Below are positions 33,655 to 42,382 of a stretch of 64,000 nucleotides of DNA, in pieces. The notes under the pieces are model-generated. The model had not been told where the DNA came from. It worked only from the letters and a program-made list of their open reading frames with translations, and searched no databases. The position numbers and the translations under genes were made by a program. How positions within the stretch are numbered: position 1 is the first letter of the stretch; each line of letters begins with the position of its first letter. Origin of the DNA: CAZJLP01 sp964546955 (lineage in GTDB: Bacteria; Verrucomicrobiota; Verrucomicrobiia; Opitutales; Opitutaceae); contig CAZJLP010000009.1 of NCBI GenBank assembly GCA_964546955.1, forward strand, positions 1 through 64,000, read 5' to 3'.

Positions 33655-34649
33655 CAGGCAGAGCAGCTGAGACACGGCGCATTCGCATCCAACGGTTCGA
33701 CCGGAGCGGACGGTGCGCCCAGGGGACGCAACCCGAGTCTCGTCAACAGGCGCATGTCGTCTGAGCGTTCGGGATTCGCGGTCGTCAGTAGTTTTTCTCC
33801 GAGGAAAATGCTATTGGCCCCCGCCAGGAAACAGAGCGCTTGCATTTCGTCGCTCATCGTCGTGCGCCCAGCCGACAGTCGAACCATTGCTTTCGGCATC
33901 AGGATTCGCGCGGTAGCAATCACCCGCACAAACTCGAACGGATCCACCGGCGCCTGATTTTCCAGGGGCGTGCCCTCGACGCCGACCAACGCATTGATCG
34001 GCACGGAATCGGGTTGCGGCACGAGGTTGGCCAGTTCCTGCAGCAGCTTCAAACGGTCGTCGACCTTTTCTCCCATGCCCAGGATGCCTCCGCTGCAAAC
34101 CTGCAGGCCCGCTCGCCTCACGGCGGCCAGGGTGGCCAGTCGTTCGTCGTAAGTGCGGGTCGTGACAATCTCCGGATAAAAATCGCGGGAGGTATCCAAG
34201 TTGTGGTTATACACCGTGCAACCCGCCTCTTTCAGCCTCGAAGCCTGGTGAGGCTGGAGCATCCCGAGCGTGCAACAGACCTCGAGGCCAAGTTCCGCCA
34301 CCCCCCGGACCGACGCCAAGACGGAGTCGAACTGCGCGCCATCGCGCACTTCTCTCCAGGCCGCGCCCATGCAGAAGCGCGCCGCTCCCCCTGTTTTGGC
34401 CCGACGAGCGCTGGCCACGATGGCCGCTGGGTCCATCAGAGGTTCGGGCTCGAGATCGGTGTGATGATGGGACGACTGCGGACAGTATTTGCAATTCTCC
34501 GGGCACCGCCCGGTCTTGATCGACTGCAAGGTGCAAAGCTGGATCGCGGCCGGATCGTGATGTTCGCGCTGCGTTTGCTGCGCTCGAAAAATCAATTCGG
34601 TGAAAGGCAGTTCGTAGATCTCGCGAATGAAGGGAACGGAATACGGCAT
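33654..34649 (-). CDS. bioB: Biotin synthase
   Basis: BioB is the radical SAM enzyme that inserts sulfur into dethiobiotin. The 331-residue protein has the [4Fe-4S] motif CPENCKYC (C49, C53, C56) followed by PQSSHH. Other conserved segments are RFCMGAAWR, CCTLGMLQ, YNHNLDTS and GGILGMGE. I start at the ATG at 34647-34649 because the conserved N-terminus MPYSVPFIREIYELPF begins there; the in-frame extension would overlap the end of bioA. It lies 5 bases after the bioA stop, and its own stop overlaps the bioDF start. Confidence 0.97.
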   Translation of the reverse strand: MPYSVPFIREIYELPFTELIFRAQQTQREHHDPAAIQLCTLQSIKTGRCPENCKYCPQSSHHHTDLEPEPLMDPAAIVASARRAKTGGAARFCMGAAWREVRDGAQFDSVLASVRGVAELGLEVCCTLGMLQPHQASRLKEAGCTVYNHNLDTSRDFYPEIVTTRTYDERLATLAAVRRAGLQVCSGGILGMGEKVDDRLKLLQELANLVPQPDSVPINALVGVEGTPLENQAPVDPFEFVRVIATARILMPKAMVRLSAGRTTMSDEMQALCFLAGANSIFLGEKLLTTANPERSDDMRLLTRLGLRPLGAPSAPVEPLDANAPCLSCSA

Positions 34650-34654
34650 GGGAG

Positions 34655-36046
34655 TTAGGGGGGAAATGCGCTCGAAATCGCGGCGGCGGTCCGGGCCGCC
34701 AGTTCGCTCAGTTCTCCTTCGACTAGGCACAACGGAGGCACCAGCAGGAGCGAATCGCCGAGCGGGCGCAGGAGGAGTCCGTGCTCGCGAGCCCGCAAGC
34801 AGACCTTCAGGCCCACTCTCTCGCTGACGGGGAAACGAGCCGAACTCTCCCGATGGGGCACCAGATCGATCGCCGCGGCAAACCCGCGCTGCCGGATTGC
34901 GCCGACCCGAGGGTGGTTCGCAAACGCTTCGGTCAGAACCCGGCCAAAATGCGCGGCCCGCGCAGCCAGTACTCCCCCGTCAATCAGCGGTTTGAGTTTG
35001 CGAATGTTGGCGCACGCGACCGCTGCCGCGAGTGGATTTCCGGTGAAGGTGTGTCCGTGGTAGAACGCTTTCCGGCTCTCGTGCGAGCCGAGAAAGGCCG
35101 AATAGATGGACTCGTCCGTGAGGGTGGCCGCCAGCGGCAGGTATCCTGCGGTCAGGCCTTTGGCCAGGCAGAGAAAATCCGGCGTGACACCTTCACTCGC
35201 GCTCACCAGGAGCGATCCGAGGCGGCCGAATCCGACAAACACCTCGTCCAATATCAAATGCACCTGCCGCGCGCGACACAGCGCCGCCACGTCTCGCACA
35301 AAGCCCGGAGGCTGCAGGCGCATGCCGGCCGCTCCTTGGACCGAGGGTTCGAGAATCAAACACGCCGTTGTTTCGCATTGCTCGTCGAGCAGCACGCGCA
35401 GCGCTTTCAGGCTTTCCACCGCATCGGCGCTGCGCAGCTGCCCGCCCCACTCTTCGCACCGCGGTGCGGGAAAATGGGAGGCGCCGAAGCACCACATTCG
35501 AAAACGATCGTGAAAGAAACCGCTGTCCCCGGCCGCCATGGTCCCAAAGGTATCTCCGTGGTAGCCGCCCGTCATGCCGATCACGCCCCGCTTCCAAGGC
35601 CGCCCCACCAGCTGCCAATATTGAAAGGACATCTTCAGCGCAACCTCCACCGAACCCGCTCCATTATCGCTAAAAAATACACGCTTCAAACCCGGCGGGG
35701 CGATCGCCACGAGTTCCTTCGTCAGCTCCGCGCCGATCGGGTGGGTCAGCCCCAGCATCGTGGAATGAGCCACCTGGCTCAACTGACGTTGCAGCGCGTC
35801 ATTCAGATCCGGATCGTTATGCCCGTGAACATTGGTCCACACCGAAGCATTGCCATCCAGGTAAGTGCGCCCTTCGACATCGGTCAGCCAGCCGCCCTGG
35901 CCCGACGTAATCGCCAACGGAGGCAACGAGGCATATTCCTGCATCTGGGTGAACGGATGCCACGCATGCTGGCGATCCGTCTCGTAGAGCGTGGAAGCCG
36001 AAGTCTTCGGTTTGGCCGCGAACGGAGGAAGATCGGTGCCGGTCAT
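34655..36046 (-). CDS. bioA: Adenosylmethionine-8-amino-7-oxononanoate aminotransferase
   Basis: BioA converts KAPA to DAPA using S-adenosylmethionine as amino donor. The 463-residue class III PLP aminotransferase shows WHPFTQMQEY near the start, the SAM/KAPA pocket signature; then GGYHGDTFGTMAAGD; ILDEVFVGFGRLG for the PLP aspartate; and PLP lysine K296 in CLAKGLTAGYLPL. The ATG at 36044-36046 is 8 bases after the stop of the receptor gene, so the receptor and bioA are cotranscribed. Confidence 0.96.
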   Translation of the reverse strand: MTGTDLPPFAAKPKTSASTLYETDRQHAWHPFTQMQEYASLPPLAITSGQGGWLTDVEGRTYLDGNASVWTNVHGHNDPDLNDALQRQLSQVAHSTMLGLTHPIGAELTKELVAIAPPGLKRVFFSDNGAGSVEVALKMSFQYWQLVGRPWKRGVIGMTGGYHGDTFGTMAAGDSGFFHDRFRMWCFGASHFPAPRCEEWGGQLRSADAVESLKALRVLLDEQCETTACLILEPSVQGAAGMRLQPPGFVRDVAALCRARQVHLILDEVFVGFGRLGSLLVSASEGVTPDFLCLAKGLTAGYLPLAATLTDESIYSAFLGSHESRKAFYHGHTFTGNPLAAAVACANIRKLKPLIDGGVLAARAAHFGRVLTEAFANHPRVGAIRQRGFAAAIDLVPHRESSARFPVSERVGLKVCLRAREHGLLLRPLGDSLLLVPPLCLVEGELSELAARTAAAISSAFPP

Positions 36047-36054
36047 TCGTTCGA

Positions 36055-37911
36055 TTACCACACCACCGCGGCCCCGACGGAAAACTGCCGGCGCGCGGCA
36101 GGAACCGCGGGAACTTCCTGAAAATCCGAGTCCCAAAGATTTTCCACCGTGACCGCCACCGTCACACCGCGCAGGAATGAGGGGGAGTAAAATACACCGA
36201 GGGAACTCAGCAGCGCCTCGTTCGCCGACCGCCGCAAGGCATTTTCCCGTTGAATCCGCGCTTCATTGTCCATGCGGACCTCGATCCCGGCTCCGAGTTT
36301 GACCGTGACGGCGGCCGTGAGGCGATGCTCGGGATAATTCAGCGCGTAGAAACTCGCGTCGACCGGTGCGTCGCCATAATCTTCGCTCTTGCTGAGGCCG
36401 GTGTAACCCAGCAGGAGATCGAGACGCTGGGTGGCAAACCGGAACACCGCTTCCACGCCGGTAGTATCGATGTCGACCGCGTTCGCCGCGCGCGCATTTG
36501 GCAGCGCGGATGCATACGTCCAATCCACGAGCCGCTCGTCTTTACGGTGAAAGACCGCTACGTTTCCGCTCCAGCCGCCGCGAATCGCCCGCGCGCCCAC
36601 CTCGAAATTGTGCGCGACCTGGCGCCGCAAATCCGGATTGCCGCGAAAGAGCCCGGCATTGGGCCGGGAGTTGAGCGCGAAATACGTGGTGGTCTGCGTC
36701 GCCTCGGAATATGACGCATACACACTCTCGATCCCGGCGGGCTTTCCCGCGGGGCGCAGCGCGATCTCGGCCAGCGGGGAAATTGCAGACTCGTCGCGGG
36801 TCGTGTCGTCGATGGCGATTCCGACCTTGGCGGAGACGACCGCGCCGCTCGGACAGCCCCACTCCCGCTCCGGCGCCACCGCCAGCTTCCAATGCCGGCG
36901 CGTGCGATAACGCCCAAACGTCAGCGAAGTCGAAGCCAGCTCATCATCCACAATCGTACCCAATAAATTCCAGCGCAAGTCGCCCTCCGTGAAGCGGGCC
37001 TCGTAACCCGCGCCATACACCCAGGTCGTATGCCAGGCAGGGCTCGTGGCGAAGGCCGGGTTAAAGGCGCCCGGTTCCGCGCGGTTGAAGACATAGTTGT
37101 CCTTGTTGCGTCGATAGTACGCGCCCGCCTGGACAAAGTCGCCTCCACCGAACTCGGCTCGGTGCGACAATGTGACGAGGTTCGTCTGAATGTTTTCTGT
37201 TTCGAAAACGTTCGCAAATGGCGTGTAGAGGTTGGGCCAGCCGAAAAACTTGGACTGGTATCCATAAAACAAATTCGTCTGCGCCGATTCGTCCGCCAGC
37301 TGGATGCGTGCGTTGTAGCGGGTGAACTCGTGCTCTCCGAACCGCCGCGAGCCGTCCGAGCGGGAATGCGAAAAAGCGCCGTCGGCCGCTATCCGCCGCC
37401 CTCCCACCCGCCGGTCACTGAGGCGGCCGGCGTAGACGTCGGCTCGCCGGGTGTCGTAGTCGCCGACGCTCGCTGAGACCGCGCCTCCCGACCGGATGGG
37501 CCTCCAGCCATAGGCCACCGTGCCTGCATTGGCATTCCACCCGCGAAGCGCGTTCTCCGCACCCGTCATCAGCGCCGGCGCACCCAGCATAGCGGGCGAA
37601 ATCGGAATCTCGGCGAAATAGTGGCCGGTCTGCGGATCGTACAAAGGCAGCGCGCCAACCCGAAAGCCAGAGTTCTCAAAAATGCCGCCGCGAATGGCGA
37701 TGTCAGCCTGACCTTCCGCCATATTTCTTCCCTGCACATCGACCAGCGGTTCGAAGCGCAAAGCCGATACCGGCATGGCAAACGTGTTCACCGGCTCCTG
37801 CAGGGCCACACGCGGCGAATAAACGATCACTTCCGGCAAGCCGAGAGGCTGCGCTGCGGCCAGCACGGGGATGGCAGCTGAGAACAGGGTGGCCAAAAAA
37901 CGTAAGCACAT
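36055..37911 (-). CDS. TonB-dependent outer-membrane receptor, linked to biotin synthesis
   Basis: The 618-residue protein has a signal peptide (FLATLFSAAIPVLAAA), a short TonB-box-like LPEVIVYS right after it, and a small plug domain with AEGQADIAIRGG. A 22-strand-type barrel follows, ending AAVVW. It is compact for the family, near the BtuB size class, and lacks the N-terminal carboxypeptidase-like domain of SusC proteins. It is the first gene of the run to bioA-bioB-bioDF-esterase-bioC, only 8 bases from bioA. That position suggests it imports biotin, a biotin precursor or a biotin-bound form; this ligand is inference. No TonB, ExbB or BioY gene is in the window. Confidence 0.88.
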   Translation of the reverse strand: MCLRFLATLFSAAIPVLAAAQPLGLPEVIVYSPRVALQEPVNTFAMPVSALRFEPLVDVQGRNMAEGQADIAIRGGIFENSGFRVGALPLYDPQTGHYFAEIPISPAMLGAPALMTGAENALRGWNANAGTVAYGWRPIRSGGAVSASVGDYDTRRADVYAGRLSDRRVGGRRIAADGAFSHSRSDGSRRFGEHEFTRYNARIQLADESAQTNLFYGYQSKFFGWPNLYTPFANVFETENIQTNLVTLSHRAEFGGGDFVQAGAYYRRNKDNYVFNRAEPGAFNPAFATSPAWHTTWVYGAGYEARFTEGDLRWNLLGTIVDDELASTSLTFGRYRTRRHWKLAVAPEREWGCPSGAVVSAKVGIAIDDTTRDESAISPLAEIALRPAGKPAGIESVYASYSEATQTTTYFALNSRPNAGLFRGNPDLRRQVAHNFEVGARAIRGGWSGNVAVFHRKDERLVDWTYASALPNARAANAVDIDTTGVEAVFRFATQRLDLLLGYTGLSKSEDYGDAPVDASFYALNYPEHRLTAAVTVKLGAGIEVRMDNEARIQRENALRRSANEALLSSLGVFYSPSFLRGVTVAVTVENLWDSDFQEVPAVPAARRQFSVGAAVVW

Positions 37912-37956
37912 GCGTGGCTATCACCTAACAGACTGAGCTAGCTAAACAAGGAGGTT

Positions 37957-37987
37957 TTGTTAGGCAACATGCTTCTCTACTTAACAA
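37957..37987 (-). promoter_or_regulatory. Candidate biotin-operon operator dyad
   Basis: On the minus strand TTGTTAAGT, 13 bases, then GCCTAACAA form an imperfect dyad about 46 bases before the receptor start. The left half and the reverse of the right half share TTGTTA plus one more position. A third CCTAACA half-site lies at 37924-37930. A TTGAAA just upstream could be a -35 overlapped by the dyad. The BirA operator is known as TTGTAAACC, 14-16 bases, GGTTTACAA; the resemblance is real in the outer bases but the spacer is short, so this is tentative. Confidence 0.35.
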
Positions 37988-38082
37988 CTTTCAAGGCGCA
38001 TTTGTTCTGCTTCACCTCCCCCGAGACGCGCCGCCGCCGCTCGCGGTTACTAAGATCCGGTCAGGCTCTCCGTTTGATAACG

Positions 38083-38108
38083 AAAAACCCCCGCGTATGA
38101 GCGGGGGT
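38083..38108 (-). terminator. Terminator of the ferredoxin gene
   Basis: On the minus strand ACCCCCGC, six loop bases and GCGGGGGT are followed by TTTT. It starts 32 bases after the ferredoxin stop and ends that transcript before the divergent receptor promoter region. Confidence 0.82.
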
Positions 38109-38139
38109 CCGAACTGAACAAAGGGTTCTGAAACTCGGA

Positions 38140-38376
38140 CTATTCGTCGCCGTCGTTGCCAATTGCTTCGACCGGACAACCTTCCAACGCCTCCATGCAC
38201 AAAGCTACTTCCTCCTCCGTCGTGGGCTGCTTGTGCACGAAGGAATACCCGCCTTCGTCATGACGCGTGAAAAAGCCAGGGGCCGTCTCGCGACAGAGAT
38301 CGCAGTCAATGCACTGCTGATCGACGAAGAACTTTCCGGGCGCATTCTGGTCCCATTTGTCTGCTTTATTGGCCAT
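38140..38376 (-). CDS. Small single-cluster [4Fe-4S] ferredoxin
   Basis: The 78-residue acidic protein carries one cluster motif, C22-x2-C25-x2-C28, with the fourth ligand C67 in GCPVEAI. C60 is an additional, non-motif cysteine. Spacing and length fit the ferredoxins of the single [4Fe-4S] type, which pass electrons at low potential to soluble enzymes. It is a stand-alone gene with its own terminator. Because BioB needs reducing power and lies just beyond, a supply role is possible, but the transcripts are separate. Confidence 0.9.
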   Translation of the reverse strand: MANKADKWDQNAPGKFFVDQQCIDCDLCRETAPGFFTRHDEGGYSFVHKQPTTEEEVALCMEALEGCPVEAIGNDGDE

Positions 38377-38536
38377 GGAGCGGCCAACAAAGAGGAATTG
38401 ACGGTGCTGTCAAGACGCCGCCCCGGCCGGAAACCATGATTTTCACTCTGAGAACTACCCTAGAATCCCCGGACATTCCCGAAATCCCGGGTGGCGGCTT
38501 GAGTTTGCGAACCGTCATCCCTAAGCTCCTCTGACG

Positions 38537-39430
38537 ATGCTCTCCGATCGGTCTTACATGCGCGATAGCTACGGTCGTCAAACGACTTCCGTGCTGACTT
38601 GGATCGTTTGCGCGTTGATCGCGGGCTACGTCCTGCAAAAAATTTTTGAGCATTGGCTGCCCCCCTCCGCGGGAGAACGCTTTCTCGATTTCGCAGCCCT
38701 CAGTTCCACCAGTCTGTTCGGACAATACTATTTGTGGACCCTCGTCAGCCATGCGTTTCTTCACGTCAGCGTCGTCCACATCATCTGCAACGGACTCATG
38801 GTCTACTTCCTCGGCAAGGAACTCTTGCCTCTCGTAGGGGAAAAGCGGCTCGGCTGGCTGTTCGTGGCAGCCGCGGCAGCGGGGGGGCTTCTCTGGTTCA
38901 GCGTCCATCAAGGGCGCGGGGGCTACCTTATCGGATCGTCGAGCGTGGTGTGCGCGTTTCTCATATTGTTCGCGTGCCTGCACCCGAATCGCGAAATCCA
39001 GTTTCTCGTCTTCTTTGTGTTGCCGGTGACGCTCCGGCCCAAAGTGATCGCGTGGGTTGTCCTCACGGTCGATCTTGCAGGGTTCCTGTTCAGCGAACTG
39101 CCTGGCCGCAGCCTCGGATTGCCTTATGCGCCTTCCGCCCACCTCGGTGGCATGCTCGCGGGGCTCCTTTATTACCGCTTTGTTCATCTCCGCGAATGGC
39201 GCACGCCGGACGGCCGCGCCGATATCGAGTTGCCGCAATGGTTCCGCAAAGCGCAGAAAGAGCCGGTGATCGTCCCGCCCAAGTTCAAGGTTCAGGTCGC
39301 GACGCGCGAGGATCTCCGCGCCGAAGTCGATCGTATCCTCGACAAGATCAACAGCGAGGGATTCGGTTCGCTGACCCCCGACGAAAAACAGGTCTTGGAC
39401 GAGGCTAAAGACCTCCTCAGCCGACCCTGA
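38537..39430 (+). CDS. Rhomboid-family intramembrane serine protease
   Basis: The 297-residue membrane protein has about six hydrophobic segments. Rhomboid markers are HIICNGLMVYFLG (H81 and N85), the nucleophile region GSSSVV with S135, and the second dyad residue H202 in SAHLGGMLAG. The loop reads G-S-S-S rather than the common G-x-S-G, but the Ser-His dyad is kept, so activity is likely. A soluble C-terminal tail (about 225-297) ends with VDRILDKINSEGFGSLTPDEKQ, a small helical domain seen on several bacterial rhomboids. Substrates are unknown. Confidence 0.88.
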   Translation: MLSDRSYMRDSYGRQTTSVLTWIVCALIAGYVLQKIFEHWLPPSAGERFLDFAALSSTSLFGQYYLWTLVSHAFLHVSVVHIICNGLMVYFLGKELLPLVGEKRLGWLFVAAAAAGGLLWFSVHQGRGGYLIGSSSVVCAFLILFACLHPNREIQFLVFFVLPVTLRPKVIAWVVLTVDLAGFLFSELPGRSLGLPYAPSAHLGGMLAGLLYYRFVHLREWRTPDGRADIELPQWFRKAQKEPVIVPPKFKVQVATREDLRAEVDRILDKINSEGFGSLTPDEKQVLDEAKDLLSRP

Positions 39431-39462
39431 CGGCTGCGGGCGCGGCAACCTGGGTTTTGGCC

Positions 39463-42279
39463 ATGGAAACGCCCGGGATCCCCTCGGCGACTCCGCCGCA
39501 GTCACCGGCTAACCCCGCGCGCCCCTCCGACGAGGCCCGTGCTCGCCTGGCCAAAATCGCCGCCGCCTCCCCGCTTTATGCGCGGCAACTCGCAGAGAAC
39601 GAAGGCTGGTCCGCCTGGCTTGAAAAGCCGCGCAATCTGTATTCAGAATTTAGCTACTCTTCGTTTGTGGAAGAGTGGCGCTGCTTCGCGGGCGGGACCG
39701 GCCCGGCCGAAGGGGCCGAGGCCGAGCTTTATCTCGAGCGGCTGCGACAATGGCGCCGGTTGATGTCGCTGCGAATCGCCTATCGAAGCGTCAACGGGCT
39801 TGCCCCGGAAAAAACCATCACCGAGGAATTGTCGCGTCTGGCCGAGTTTTGCCTCCGCCGTTGTTGGGGTCTCGCCCTTCGGCGCTGGATTGCGCACTAT
39901 GGCGAGCCGTCGGATGACGACCTCACCCGTCCCGCCCGAGCCTCCGTCCTCGCGCTTGGCAAACTGGGGGCCGAAGAGCTGAACTTTTCGTCCGATATCG
40001 ACCTCGTGTTTATCTACGAGGGAGAAGGCACCTGCCGGCGCGGCGGTCAACCCAGCCCCCATTCCACCATCGAATTCTACACCAGAGTGGCCGAGACGAC
40101 GTGCGGATATTTGAGCCGCCAGACGCCGGCGGGATTTCTTTTCCGCGTGGATACGCGGCTTCGACCGGAAGGGGCGGCCGGCCCTTTGGTCCGGTCCACG
40201 GTGGCGATGGAAAGCTATTACGCGCTCGCCGGCCAAATCTGGGAACGCCTGGCCCTTCTCCGGGCGCGACCGGTGGCGGGAGACCTTTCCCTAGGGGCAG
40301 AGCTCCTGGAAAGCCTGCACGCGTTCCGCTATCCACGGCGCCCCCCGCCTTCTCTCCTGTTTGAAATCGCGGCGATGAAGACGCGCACCGAACGCGAACG
40401 GGCAGGCGCGTCCGGCCTAGAACGCAACGTGAAATTGGGCCCCGGAGGAATCCGCGAGATCGAATTCATCGTGCACGCATTGCAATTGCTTCACGCCGGC
40501 AACTTCCCGTTTTTGCAGACGCACTCGACCGAGGCCGCGCTCTCCCAACTCGCCCGCTACGACCTTCTACCTTCGAAGGATGCCGCCTTCCTCATCGAGG
40601 CCTACTGGTTTCTGCGGCAGGTCGAACACCGGCTGCAAATGCGCGAAGAAGCCCAAATTCACGAACTCCCCGAAGATGACTCGATCATGGGGGCCATCGC
40701 GGTCCACCTCGGCTTTTCGAATGCGCTTTCCTTCGAGACCCAGTTGAAAGCGCTGCGCGCCCGAGTGCGGGGGCTCTATAGCGAGCTCTTTCCGCGGCAG
40801 ACGGGAGCGGAAGACGCGTTCGAGTCGTGGTGGCAGTTTTTCACCGAGGCCGCTGTTCCGCCTTCGGTGAAACGCCAGTTGCAGCGCTGGTTTGGTCCCT
40901 GGGAAGAAGGGGCCAACGCCCTGCGCTCCTTCGTCTGCGGCTCAGCTCCGGGCATATTGACCCGAGCCCAGGTGGAGCGTTTTCAGCATCTGGCGGAACG
41001 CTTCGATACCTTGATGGGGGAGCTCTCTCAGCCGCTCGTCGCCCTTCATCGCCTCGCTCGTTTCGCGGAGCGTTACGGTCCGCGATCGCAATTTCTGAAG
41101 AGTTGCGCGGACGAACCCGACTTCTTGCGAGTGCTTTGCTACCTTTTCGATCGCAGCACGCACATTCACGACCTGCTCTGCCGGCGGCCGGAGCTGTTCG
41201 ACGAGGTGCTTCGGCCGCAGATTCTCCGCCACCGCAAGACCCCGGAAGCACTGCGCTCGGAGTTGTGCGAGGGACCGTCCGAAGCGGCCGCCTTCCGAGA
41301 TTGGCTTCCGCGGTATGTTCAAGCCGAGCAAGTGCGGTACGCGATCGGCGAATTGCTAGGCTTATGGTCCCTGCCGGACTTGGAACGATGTCTCACGGAC
41401 TTGGCCGATGCGGCAGTGGGAGAAGCCCTCCGGCGCACCGGCATGGAAAACCGGCTTCTTGTGGTTGCCCTCGGAAAATATGGCGGCGAGGAACTGACTT
41501 TTGGATCCGACCTCGACCTGCTCCTGGTGGCTGCCGGCCCCGATGCGGCGGCCGAAGATGAAGGCGCCCGCAGAATGCTCGAATTGATCCGCGGGGGCGA
41601 TCCCTTGTCAAAGGCCTTCGAAGTGGACCTGCGCCTGCGTCCATATGGTGAGGCGGGGCCGCTGGTGACGACTCTCGCGGCCTTCGATCGCTACCACGAA
41701 AGCGCCGCACAGGTTTGGGAGCGCCAGTTGCTTACTCGGGCGCGAATTGTCGCAGGACCGGCAGCCTTGAAGGGCCTCTTCCGTCAACGCGTCGACCGAC
41801 TCATCTACCACAAGCCTCTGCCGCCGGACGCTGAGGCGGAAATCTGGCAGATGAGACTGCGCCTTGAACGAGAACGCGATCACGTCGTCCCGATTGAACG
41901 AGCCTTCAAAATCGCCGCCGGGGGAATGATGGACGGCGAGTTCCTGGTACAAATCTACCAACTGCGCTTCGGCGCCTCGCAACCCTGGCTGCGACTGCCC
42001 CATACCCGCTCCATGCTGCTCGAGTTGGGTGCCCGCAAGCTGATTCCCACCGAGTCCGCCGGGTGCCTCCTTCAAAATTACGATTTTCTTAAACGCATCG
42101 AGACCCACCTCCGACGCGATCAAAACCGGCCGGTCACGACCCTCCCCCCTTGCGGCAGGGAACTCGCGCCGCTCGCTCACTGGCTGGGTTTTGCAACGGC
42201 GGAAAGTTTCTGGATCGAATACACCCAAAGGCTGTCTGCAACTCGCCAGCGAGTAATATCCTTACTCGCCCCCCGCTAA
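39463..42279 (+). CDS. glnE: Bifunctional glutamine synthetase adenylyltransferase/deadenylase
   Basis: GlnE adds and removes AMP on glutamine synthetase in response to nitrogen status signalled by PII. The 938-residue protein has the duplicated nucleotidyltransferase design. The first domain carries LGKLGAEELNFSSDIDL with D178 and D180; the second carries LGKYGGEELTFGSDLDL with D683 and D685. Helical regulatory regions lie between them, including GGIREIEFIVHALQL. I start at the ATG at 39463; a TTG two codons upstream is possible but less likely. glnA and glnB are not in the window. Confidence 0.94.
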   Translation: METPGIPSATPPQSPANPARPSDEARARLAKIAAASPLYARQLAENEGWSAWLEKPRNLYSEFSYSSFVEEWRCFAGGTGPAEGAEAELYLERLRQWRRLMSLRIAYRSVNGLAPEKTITEELSRLAEFCLRRCWGLALRRWIAHYGEPSDDDLTRPARASVLALGKLGAEELNFSSDIDLVFIYEGEGTCRRGGQPSPHSTIEFYTRVAETTCGYLSRQTPAGFLFRVDTRLRPEGAAGPLVRSTVAMESYYALAGQIWERLALLRARPVAGDLSLGAELLESLHAFRYPRRPPPSLLFEIAAMKTRTERERAGASGLERNVKLGPGGIREIEFIVHALQLLHAGNFPFLQTHSTEAALSQLARYDLLPSKDAAFLIEAYWFLRQVEHRLQMREEAQIHELPEDDSIMGAIAVHLGFSNALSFETQLKALRARVRGLYSELFPRQTGAEDAFESWWQFFTEAAVPPSVKRQLQRWFGPWEEGANALRSFVCGSAPGILTRAQVERFQHLAERFDTLMGELSQPLVALHRLARFAERYGPRSQFLKSCADEPDFLRVLCYLFDRSTHIHDLLCRRPELFDEVLRPQILRHRKTPEALRSELCEGPSEAAAFRDWLPRYVQAEQVRYAIGELLGLWSLPDLERCLTDLADAAVGEALRRTGMENRLLVVALGKYGGEELTFGSDLDLLLVAAGPDAAAEDEGARRMLELIRGGDPLSKAFEVDLRLRPYGEAGPLVTTLAAFDRYHESAAQVWERQLLTRARIVAGPAALKGLFRQRVDRLIYHKPLPPDAEAEIWQMRLRLERERDHVVPIERAFKIAAGGMMDGEFLVQIYQLRFGASQPWLRLPHTRSMLLELGARKLIPTESAGCLLQNYDFLKRIETHLRRDQNRPVTTLPPCGRELAPLAHWLGFATAESFWIEYTQRLSATRQRVISLLAPR

Positions 42280-42382
42280 CCAGGCACGAAACGGGCTGTC
42301 ACATGCAGGAAAACGCTTTCTGGCTTTGCCTTCGACTGCAACCTGTTGAATCATTCCGGCATCCTGTCCGTCCCATAAACCG

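Noticed and set aside
36055..37911. A vitamin B12 or iron role for the biotin-linked receptor
   Set aside because: Nothing in the sequence shows the ligand, and no cobalamin riboswitch or Fur-box-like site is visible upstream. Context with bio genes is the stronger clue.
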